From: Neoarius graeffei
Lineage: Eukaryota; Chordata; Actinopteri; Siluriformes; Ariidae
DNA: 64,000 nt
Assembly (NCBI RefSeq): GCF_027579695.1
Contig: NC_083571.1
Coordinates: 32,446,943-32,510,942 of the forward strand
Reading direction: 5' to 3'
A model generated the notes under the pieces. That model did not search any database. It saw nothing but the letters and a program-made list of their open reading frames with translations, and was not told the origin of the DNA. Position 1 is the stretch's first letter. Each line of letters begins with the position of its first letter. The translations under genes were made by a program, and so were the position numbers. Of this stretch, positions 55,730-64,000 are shown piece after piece.

Positions 55730-56039
55730 ATTATGCGCCATGTTGTTGTAACTTTTTTTGAGAGACCCGCTGCCTACTTCAGCGCAGAATAGTGACGTTT
55801 GTGGCTTGTTGATGACGTGTAAGTCGGATGAATGCGACCTGGCGGTTCAGACTGAAGTCGCATATGAAAAGATCGGATAGGAATCGGAATTAGGACCACA
55901 TATCCAAACGGCCTGGGTCGGATTTGAAAAAATCGGATCTGTGTTGTTCATATTGTCAATAAAAGATCGGATACAGGTCACATATGGGCGAAAAAATCGG
56001 ATTTGAGTCACTTCAGCCTGCAGTGTGAACGTAGCCTAA

Positions 56040-57325
56040 ATCACGGCTGGTATTTATTGATAGCTGGGAATTCCGAGGAAATAGTATCCAATAGAACGCT
56101 GATCAGAGGCGGAGTCACAGCAGGAGAACCAGGAAATGACCGACAGTCATTCTGACCTACTGCCTTTGTAACGGTGCTCCAGACGGCAACACATGTTTAC
56201 ATGTAAACAAGACAAGTAATTAGAAAAAAACTCTCGGTGTTGTACTGTTTTAGGAAACTAATCAACGACCGGGTGCTGTGATGAAGCGGAGTCTAACAAC
56301 AGTGTTTTTTCCACTTACTCCACAGCAGTTTTCCAACGACAACAATTTCCTGTTTATTAAAGAACAGCACGTCGTACTTTTTATCCGTTTCTAGTTTCTG
56401 TGAAACAAGGTGTCACGCAACAGTCATTTCCTCAGCAGCGCCTTTTTTAAAATCTCTCTTCAAGTTAAAATATGCGCAGCTTGTCATGTGACCGAAAACT
56501 CGTCTGTCCTGAAGATGACAGAACTTCAAAGTCACAACTGTTACGAAGCGCCGAGACTGGAGACTCCTCCCGAAAGCGAAAAGTTAATCACGTCGCTTTA
56601 ATAACGATCATTAAGGACACTTGTCACCGAGTCGCTGTGGGAAATCAGGAACTTGAACTGAAAATAGGAAACAGGAAGTGATACAGGAAGAGGAAAGAAG
56701 GCTACTATGACAACATGTAACATATGCACACACACACACTTCTGTGTTAAGACTAGCATTCATCATCTCACCTTCCTGACCCCATTTATTTCCGAATGAC
56801 TTTCCTTTGGTGTAAAACTCACCTGCTGTATGTCACACACGGACAAAACAACCATTACTACGTTTTTCTTTTCTTTCCTTTTTCTTTTTTTTTTTAAATG
56901 TATTATTAACTTCAAAGGAAATTTAAAAAAAAGAGGCTGGTTGTCTCTAAGTGATAGTAAATATGTGATAATTCACTTCACAGACATTCCACAACTTTAA
57001 ATGTGACTAAAAACGGATAAAAATAAAATATTAGAATTGTTGATCGATTGCTGTGGGACAGTATAAAAGGAATAAATCGTGCTGTTACAGAACAAGAATC
57101 AACGTCAGGGTGGTAATGGTAACTCTGCTTCATCACACCACCTCATCACTGATTATTTTCCTCTGACTGCACCCCACCAAGTGTTTTATCCTTTAATTAC
57201 AGCACTGTAAAGACTCGAAAGAGGAGGAAGAGCGTGTTAAAGGCTGATTTAGTGGATTAATATGGGAGATAAATTCTTTGAGGGTCGGCTTTGATGCTGA
57301 GGGAGCTCAGATCAGTAAATGTCAG

Positions 57326-57364
<39 letters not shown>

Positions 57365-57490
57365 TGCGCGCGCATGCTACAAAGCACCAGCGAGCTATAA
57401 AAAGGTGTGTGTGAGAATGTGGCCTCGCTAGCATTTGTTTGCAGGGAACCAGATACAGCAACCTGACCTGGAGACATGTGGACAGCACAT

Positions 57491-57545
<55 letters not shown>

Positions 57546-57569
57546 TATGATCTGTGATGTTAAATGAGG
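56040..57569. other. TBC1D1 intron 2, no gene seen
   Basis: Ordinary intronic sequence, ending in GT (57331-57361) and CA (57490-57541) repeats. Confidence 0.6.
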
Positions 57570-57949
57570 TTTTGTGTGGTTATGCCACGGTCGTTTGAAC
57601 GACATGCAGATGTTTCAGTGAGGATATATGAAGGTTGGGTGAAAGTTGTGTGGCTGTTGTGTGTTGGTTGTGTCAACGTTATGTGGAGGTTGTGTTTTGG
57701 TTGCATAAACATTGTGTGGATGCTGTGTAAAGGTTGTATGAAAGTTGTGTGTGGAGGTTGTGTTTTGGTTGTATAAATGTTGTGTGGATGTCATGTTTTG
57801 GTTGTGTGAAGGTTGTGTTTTGGTTGTGTAAACGTTGTGTGGATGTTGTGTGTTGGTTGTATAAATGTTGTGTGGAGGTTGTGTTTTGATTGTATAAACG
57901 TTGTGTGGCTGTTGTGTAAAGGTTGTGTGGAGGTTGTGTTTTGGTTGTA

Positions 57950-59554
57950 CAACCCCGATTCCAAAAAAGTTGGGACAAAGTACAAATTGTAAATAAAAAC
58001 GGAATGCAATGATGTGGAAGTTTCAAAATTCCATATTTTATTCAGAATAGAACATAGATGACATATCAAATGTTTAAACTGAGAAAATGTATCATTTAAA
58101 GAGAAAAATTAGGTGATTTTAAATTTCATGACAACAACACATCTCAAAAAAGTTGGGACAAGGCCATGTTTACCACTGTGAGACATCCCCTTTTCTCTTT
58201 ACAACAGTCTGTAAACGTCTGGGGACTGAGGAGACAAGTTGCTCAAGTTTAGGGATAGGAATGTTAACCCATTCTTGTCTAATGTAGGATTCTAGTTGCT
58301 CAACTGTCTTAGGTCTTTTTTGTCGTATCTTCCGTTTTATGATGCGCCAAATGTTTTCTATGGGTGAAAGATCTGGACTGCAGGCTGGCCAGTTCAGTAC
58401 CCGGACCCTTCTTCTACACAGCCATGATGCTGTAATTGATGCAGTATGTGGTTTGGCATTGTCATGTTGGAAAATGCAAGGTCTTCCCTGAAAGAGACGT
58501 CGTCTGGATGGGAACATATGTTGCTCTAGAACCTGGATATACCTTTCAGCATTGATGGTGTCTTTCCAGATGTGTAAGCTGCCCATGCCACACGCACTAA
58601 TGCAACCCCATACCATCAGAGATGCAGGCTTCTGAACTGAGCGCTGATAACAACTTGGGTCGTCCTTCTCCTCTTTAGTCCGAATGACACGGCGTCCCTG
58701 ATTTCCATAAAGAACTTCAAATTTTGATTCGTCTGACCACAGAACAGTTTTCCACTTTGCCACAGTCCATTTTAAATGAGCCTTGGCCCAGAGAAGACGT
58801 CTGCGCTTCTGGATCATGTTTAGATACTGCTTCTTCTTTGAACTATAGAGTTTTAGCTGGCAACGGCGGATGGCACGGTGAATTGTGTTCACAGATAATG
58901 TTCTCTGGAAATATTCCTGAGCCCATTTTGTGATTTCCAATACAGAAGCATGCCTGTATGTGATGCAGTGACGTCTAAGGGCCCGAAGATCACGGGCACC
59001 CAGTGTGGTTTTCCGGCCTTGACCCTTACGCACAGAGATTCTTCCAGATTCTCTGAATCTTTTGATGATATTATGCACTGTAGATGATGATATGTTCAAA
59101 CTCTTTGCAATTTTACACTGTCGAACTCCTTTCTGATATTGCTCCACTATTTGTCGGCGCAGAATTAGGGGGATTGGTGATCCTCTTCCCATCTTTACTT
59201 CTGCGAGCCGCTGCCACTCCAAGATGCTCTTTTTATCCCCAGTCATGTTAATGACCTATTGCCAATTGACCTAATGAGTTGCAATTTGGTCCTCCAGCTG
59301 TTCCTTTTTTGTACCTTTAACTTTTCCAGCCTCTTATTGCCCCTGTCCCAACTTTTTTGAGATGTGTTGCTGTCATGAAATTTCAAATGAGCCAATATTT
59401 GGCATGAAATTTCAAAATGTCTCACTTTTGACATTTGATATGTTGTCTATGTTCTATTGTGAATACAGTGTCAGTTTTTGAGATTTGTAAATTATTGCAT
59501 TCCGTTTTTATTTACAATTTGTACTTTGTCCCAACTTTTTTGGAATCGGGGTTG
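57950..59554 (-). mobile_element. Tc1 transposon (fourth family), apparently complete
   Basis: Termini CAACCCCGATTCCAAAAAAG and complement, flanked by TA (57948-57949, 59555-59556). The inverted repeats extend about 70 bp (to GGAATGCAAT). 1605 bp. Confidence 0.95.
58170..59246 (-). CDS. Tc1-like DD34E transposase, intact
   Basis: Open frame of 358 codons. The inner Met at 59192 ([13 protein letters not shown]) gives 340 residues, the usual Tc1 length, and is the likelier start. A bipartite paired-like HTH ([37 protein letters not shown]) is followed by the catalytic domain: [15 protein letters not shown] (first Asp), [33 protein letters not shown] (second Asp) and [12 protein letters not shown] (Glu, with 34 residues between it and the second Asp). 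Ends [12 protein letters not shown]. With intact ends and TA flanks it could be active, at least as protein. Confidence 0.93.
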   Translation of the reverse strand: MTGDKKSILEWQRLAEVKMGRGSPIPLILRRQIVEQYQKGVRQCKIAKSLNISSSTVHNIIKRFRESGRISVRKGQGRKTTLGARDLRALRRHCITYRHASVLEITKWAQEYFQRTLSVNTIHRAIRRCQLKLYSSKKKQYLNMIQKRRRLLWAKAHLKWTVAKWKTVLWSDESKFEVLYGNQGRRVIRTKEEKDDPSCYQRSVQKPASLMVWGCISACGMGSLHIWKDTINAERYIQVLEQHMFPSRRRLFQGRPCIFQHDNAKPHTASITASWLCRRRVRVLNWPACSPDLSPIENIWRIIKRKIRQKRPKTVEQLESYIRQEWVNIPIPKLEQLVSSVPRRLQTVVKRKGDVSQW

Positions 59555-60125
59555 TATAAACGTTGTGTGGCTGTTGTGTGTTCGTTGAAAAATATTGTGT
59601 GGAGGTTGTGTTTTGGTTGCATAAACATTGTGTGGATGCTGTGTGAAGGTTGTGTGAAAGTTGTGTGTGGAGGTTGTGTTTTGGTTGTATAAACGTTGTG
59701 TGGCTGTCATGTTTTGGTTGTGTGGAGGTTGTGTTTTGATTGTATAAACGTTGTGTGGGTGTTGTGTGAAGGTTGTGCGGATGTTTTGTTGTTGGTTGTA
59801 TAAACGTGGTTGTGTGAAAGTTGTGTGGCTGTTTTGTGTTGGTTGTAAAATGATGCGTTGAGGTTATGTTCAGGTGGTGTGGAATGCATGTTGATGTAAT
59901 GCGGAGGTTGTATAAAGGTTGTGGGGGCATTGTGTGAAGGCTGTGTGAAAGCTGCATGGCTGTTTTGTGTTGGTTGTATAAAGGTTGTGTGAAGGTTTTG
60001 TGTTGGTTGTAAAACATGTGGAGGTTGTGTTGAGGTGGTATGGAATAGGCGTTGATGTGATGTGATGTGGAGGTTGTATAAAGGTTGTATGGAGGTTTGA
60101 ATGAAGGTTGTGTGGACATTATATA

Positions 60126-60224
60126 TATCAGTGTTGGAGAGAAGTTCTTCACACCACTGTTCACAAAGGATGTGGTAATGAGTCATTTCCTGTTCATTCA
60201 CTGAGGCCGTACGTGAGATGAGGC

Positions 60225-60284
<60 letters not shown>

Positions 60285-60382
60285 GTTTCCAGAGCAGTAA
60301 AGTTAAACCCAAACTCTCTCTTCCTCTCTTTTGCCATATTTCTCTGTCTCTCTTTATCGTGTTGTCGTCTTTCTCTCATTTC

Positions 60383-60448
<66 letters not shown>

Positions 60449-60671
60449 ATGCCCACTCTCTATCTGTAAGCCATTCTTTCTTTTTCTTTTCTTTCTTTCT
60501 CTTTAAAGTTTGCACATATCCAGCTCACTGGTAATGAATCATTGATTCAGCCACTGAAAAGCACTAAACATTTATTTATAGCGCCACAGTATGAGTTATA
60601 CTGCATTATAATCACTTAACACATTGAGCATCATGAAGGCATTTGAATAATAGTGAGCTCATGATGTTATA

Positions 60672-60717
<46 letters not shown>

Positions 60718-60814
60718 AATCATCCTCTCTAACTGATGAGGAAGTTTTCAGCCACCAGGGGGAGCTCTATTAAACTTGTATCCCGGAAATTCAGTTTGGC
60801 AGAGTTACAATGTG

Positions 60815-60850
<36 letters not shown>

Positions 60851-61081
60851 CTCTCCTTCACGTCTTTCTCTCTTTCTCATTCCTTCTTTTCTCATCTTCT
60901 TTTGACATGACCAGCGGTCGCTGCTGCACCATCACACACCCTGTGCGTACACAAATGTACACTCTGAATAGCAGTCGAACAAATTCATTAATAATACAGG
61001 AATGTGTCTCAGTCACAAAGCTCATCTTGTATGAGACATTACTGATGCAGACAGTAGAACAAATAAAAAAAATATTTGTTT
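60126..61081. other. intron 2 sequence with microsatellites
   Basis: GT repeat 60226-60282, CA 60397-60446, CT 60672-60716 and 60816-60847. No gene seen; long frames here are repeat artefacts. Confidence 0.85.
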
Positions 61082-61245
61082 ACTGATTTCCTGTAAGCGC
61101 TTTATCCTGGTCAGGGCCACGATGGATCCGGAGCCTATCCCAGGAACCCTGGGGGTGAGACGGGAATACACCCTGGATGAGACGCCAGTCCATACACACA
61201 CACACACGTTCACATACTCATTCCAACCTAGAGGGAATTTTTCTT
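61082..61245 (+). mobile_element. V-SINE-like core fragment
   Basis: GCGCTTTATCCTGGTCAGGG and GGAGCCTATCCCAGGAACCC, then TACACCCTGGATGAGACGCC: the conserved 3' core of an old fish SINE family, no tRNA head. Confidence 0.6.
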
Positions 61246-61453
61246 TCACTATAACATAGCGGGCGGCACGGTGGTGTAGTGGTTAGCGCTGTCGCCTCAC
61301 AGCAAGAAGGTCCGGGTTCGAGCCCCGGGGCCGGCGAGGGCCTTTCTGTGCGGAGTTTGCATGTTCTCTCCATGTCCGCGTGGGTTTCCTCCGGGTGCTC
61401 CGGTTTCCCCCACAGTCCAAAGACATGCAGGTTAGGTTAACTGGCGACTCTAA

Positions 61454-62315
61454 GGCCCACTTTACACGGGGATGGTCTGAAACAAAAACGCAAAAGTCCG
61501 TTTTCGTTCTCACTTTTTTCCGTGTCTACACGACCGTTTTCAAGGAGGAAATCTGCATCTATACGGTGACGCATAAATGTGTGGAATTCAATTGGATGTG
61601 CATGCCAGGCGGCTTAGTGGTGCTGTGAAAGACCTCCGGTATGTCTGCACGCATGCGCAACGTCTTCCGTCTTGTCTGATCTGCACATCTGCGCCGCGAA
61701 AACTTTGACTACTCTGGCTATGGCTACTCGTGAGGTTACCAGAGCAGCTTGAAGGTCCGTTGGATCGATGTAATCAGACATGCTGTAGCCGTTCTATATG
61801 AGTGGGTGGAGCACAGAGGACGGCAGGACAGAGATCAGGTTTACAAATAGGCTTTATTGCCACACTTTTCAGTCTAACAATATTTTTAAACCAACAGACA
61901 CACACGCAGCTTGGGGATGAGCTTCTCTGCTCTCCCTCTTTAAATAGGGCGCGGTCACTGGGAAGACACACAAACACAGGTTAATTGACATCAGATGTAG
62001 TGATTCTGCCACTTACCTTCCCTGACTCCACCCTCCTGTCACAGACCGGCGCTTGACCAGGCCCCTGCTGCCACACATGCTCTTACTATGACGTAAACGC
62101 GTACCCGACGTGAGCAGATCCGAGCAGAGTTTCGCGTATTGGGTAGTTTAGACGGATATGCAACGGGGGCTGTTTTTAACTTATCCACTCTGGAAGGCGT
62201 TTTCAATTTTTTCCATTTTTCAGCCTCGAAAACGCCGTCCCCGTGTAGATGAAAGGCACTTCCGATAAAATATTTAGTCGTTTTTACCCGACAGCGTCCT
62301 CGTGTAAACGGGCCC
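61454..62315. mobile_element. Harbinger-like MITE in the SINE
   Basis: Termini GGCCCACTTTACACGGGGA and complement-like GTGTAAACGGGCCC, TAA on both sides (61451-61453, 62316-62318). A further insertion near 61785-62075 is suspected from a change of sequence character but its ends were not resolved. Confidence 0.75.
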
Positions 62316-62365
62316 TAAATTGACCGTAGGTGTGAATGAGAGTGTGAATGGTTGTCTGTGTCTAT

Positions 62366-63401
62366 CGCTACGTTCACACTGCAAGGCTTAATGCTCAATT
62401 CCGATTTTTTTGTGAGGTCGTTCACATTAACAAATATATGCAACTTGTATGTGATCCTCAGTATGAACGAAAAGCGACCTAAAAGTGTTCCGCATGCGCA
62501 TTGCAGGATACGACGACGTCACACGCAGTGAGCATGGCCAGTGTTTACGGAAGTAAAACCGCCCGGTTGCGGTATGACCCATCCAATCTAGCTTGAATAG
62601 CTGTATCCCCCCAAATGGAAATCAGCTCCCTAACCTCTGCGTCCTTCCATTGAGAAGATTCAGAACCTTCACAGCCCGAAGCGTCCCTCGCATTGATGTC
62701 ATGCGCAGGGGCGCAGATACGTTTTTTGAACTGGGGGGGACAAAAAACTGGGGGGGGGGGACAAAGCTGCCAGCAAACCAACCCCAACCCCGATATGCCT
62801 GTCAAACTTGTTGTTAGTAACCATAGCAACCAAGCTCGAGCTCGCAACCTGTGCAGTCTGCGCAGCTCAACCAACCGAATATCAGTCTTTGTTTTGTTTT
62901 ATGTGAGTTGTTGCAACTATGTATGTACTGCTGTTCACCTCAATAAACCGAATGGTAATTAGTCTTTTGATTTTTCCGTGAGGTTTGCCTTATGCAAAGA
63001 AAGACAGCATAGACGTTTTTTCCTCCCTATAAGTAGGGGGGACCGAGCGAGGTGAATTTAAATATGACTCGTCCCACCCTCTATCTGCGCCCGTGATTAT
63101 GCGCCATGTTGTTGTAACTTTTTTGAGAGACCCGCCGCCTACTTCAGCGCAGAATAGTGACGTTTGTGGCTTGTTGATGACGTGTAAGTCGGATGAATGC
63201 GACCTGGCGGTTCAGACTGAAGTCGCATATGAAAAGAGCGGATAGGAATCGGAATTAACACCACATATCCAAACGGCCTGGGTCGGATTTGAAAAAATCG
63301 GATCTGTGTCGTTCATATTGTCAATAAAAGATCGGATACAGGTCACATATGGGCGAAAAGATCGGATTTGAGTCACTTCAGCCTGCAGTGTGAACGTAGC
63401 C
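62366..63401 (-). mobile_element. PIF/Harbinger-type element, copy 2
   Basis: Same family as 54985-56036, with TAT flanks (62363-62365, 63402-63404). The Myb/SANT-like piece is kept slightly longer (WGDTAIQARLDGSYRNRAV), and the same hAT-like element is at 62706-63095. Confidence 0.85.
62706..63095. mobile_element. hAT-like insertion in Harbinger copy 2
   Basis: Ends CAGGGGCGCAGATA/TATCTGCGCCCGTG at the same internal position as in copy 1, so it was already there before this family spread. Confidence 0.6.
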
Positions 63402-63562
63402 TATGTGTCAGCCCTGTGATGACCTGGCGACTTGTCCAGGGTGTACCCCGCCTTTCGCCCGTAGTCAGCTGGGATAGGCTCCAGCTTGCCTGCGACCCTG
63501 TAGAACAGGATAAAGCGGCTACAGATAATGAGATGAGAGATGAGATGAGACCATAACATAGC

Positions 63563-64000
63563 AAAAAAAAAAAAAAGAGAGATTATTACTGGAGTAATTG
63601 CAGATTTAAATACAAGTGCTATGATAAGTTCTGTGATACAGAAGTGAACAAAATGTTTTAGATTTTGCAGAAAGCCCTACAAGACTCTAATTTCCCCTTG
63701 AGGACATGATGCTGTCTAGAATAATATGATCAAAAGATTTATATTTCATCCCTATCTGACAGATTTAATTTTCAGCAGTGTCACCAAGCCGTGTCTTTCT
63801 CAGGATTCTCGGCCACCTGGGAATCACGAAACACTGTTTACACTCAAAGATAATTATTTTCCAGGCTTCCTGGTTTTCAAACCTCCATGTGCTGATCAAA
63901 TTTGGTGAGATTGAACTCATTCAGGAAAGATTTCGGGTGCGTTCCAAATCGAAATGCATTCCCTAGACACTGAATGAATATCTATGAAGTGGACGTTTTG
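63563..64000. other. right edge, nothing recognised
   Basis: An A run at 63563-63576, then unclassified intronic sequence. The next TBC1D1 exon was not found. Confidence 0.5.

Larger units (their letters stand above)
54985..56036 (-). mobile_element. PIF/Harbinger-type element, copy 1
   Basis: Termini GCTACGTTCACACTGCA and complement, flanked by TAA (54982-54984, 56037-56039). Subterminal GTCGCAT/ATCGGAT repeats. Carries a minus-strand Myb/SANT-like coding piece (WKDAEVRELISIWGDAAIQA), the kind of DNA-binding protein encoded by Harbinger elements, and a nested hAT-like insertion. Same family as 62366-63401. Confidence 0.85.
57570..60125. repeat. GT-rich minisatellite, split by a Tc1
   Basis: Degenerate array built from GTTGTGTGGAGGTTGTGTTT and GGTTGTATAAACGTTGTGTG type units, on both sides of the Tc1 at 57950-59554. 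The complement gives long artefactual frames rich in His, Asn and Thr. Confidence 0.9.
61261..63552 (+). mobile_element. Mermaid-like SINE split by two MITEs
   Basis: SINE pieces at 61261-61453, 62316-62365 and 63402-63552 join to one full copy. The outer duplication ATAACATAGC is at 61251-61260 and 63553-63562. The insertions at 61454 and 62366 fall in the core. Confidence 0.92.

Noticed and set aside
57679..60164. Long minus-strand frames rich in His, Asn, Thr (115-218 codons)
   Set aside because: Translations of the complement of the GT-rich minisatellite; repetitive, with no start context or domain.
60218..60534. Cys/Val and His/Thr repeat frames
   Set aside because: Translation of GT and CA dinucleotide repeats.

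Overview
The window is vertebrate nuclear DNA, almost certainly from a teleost fish. It has GT-AG introns, abundant Tc1/mariner, hAT, Harbinger and pogo-like DNA transposons, L2/Rex1/RTE-type LINEs, a tRNA-derived fish SINE (Mermaid-like) and many CA/CT/GATA microsatellites. The species cannot be fixed from the sequence.

Two host genes lie head to tail on the plus strand. The first is PGM2 (phosphoglucomutase 2 / phosphopentomutase). Twelve coding exons between 8402 and 31205 join in frame to 589 codons plus a stop; only the short N-terminal exon is missing and probably lies upstream of the window. The second is TBC1D1, a Rab GTPase-activating protein. A GC-rich promoter candidate lies at about 50.9-51.55 kb, the start codon is at 53991, and the first two coding exons (start of the PTB domain) end at 54822; the rest lies beyond the right edge. 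PGM2 followed by TBC1D1 in the same orientation matches the human 4p14 order.

Nearly everything else is mobile DNA, much of it nested and datable by target-site duplications (TSDs). 0.7-7.86 kb: a Tc1 element split by a Rex1/CR1-type LINE that itself holds three smaller DNA transposons. 9.26-10.16 kb: a hAT-like element carrying a RecQ-like helicase fragment. 12.7-15.0 kb: a SINE split by a MITE, split by a pogo relic. 16.2-21.5 kb: pogo-like and hAT MITEs and an RTE-like LINE with two stacked insertions. 23.6-31 kb: a Tc1-type MITE and a Tc1 element, each interrupted by one copy of an unassigned 1-kb element with AT duplications. 32.4-41.9 kb: three more Tc1 copies of three families and an L2-like LINE. 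42.05-45.34 kb: an IS630/Tc1-related transposon with a three-exon transposase. 45.34-50.79 kb: three tandem 1816-bp units derived from that transposon plus a LINE fragment. 55-64 kb: Harbinger-type MITEs, a purine/pyrimidine-biased minisatellite with an intact Tc1 transposase gene, and a SINE broken by two MITEs.

The host genes are metabolically related only loosely (sugar-phosphate metabolism; insulin/AMPK-regulated glucose transporter traffic). No RNA gene, CRISPR array or prokaryotic feature was seen. The most unusual items are the AT-TSD element pair, the tandem triplication, the shared insertion position in two Tc1 copies, and the helicase-carrying hAT element.
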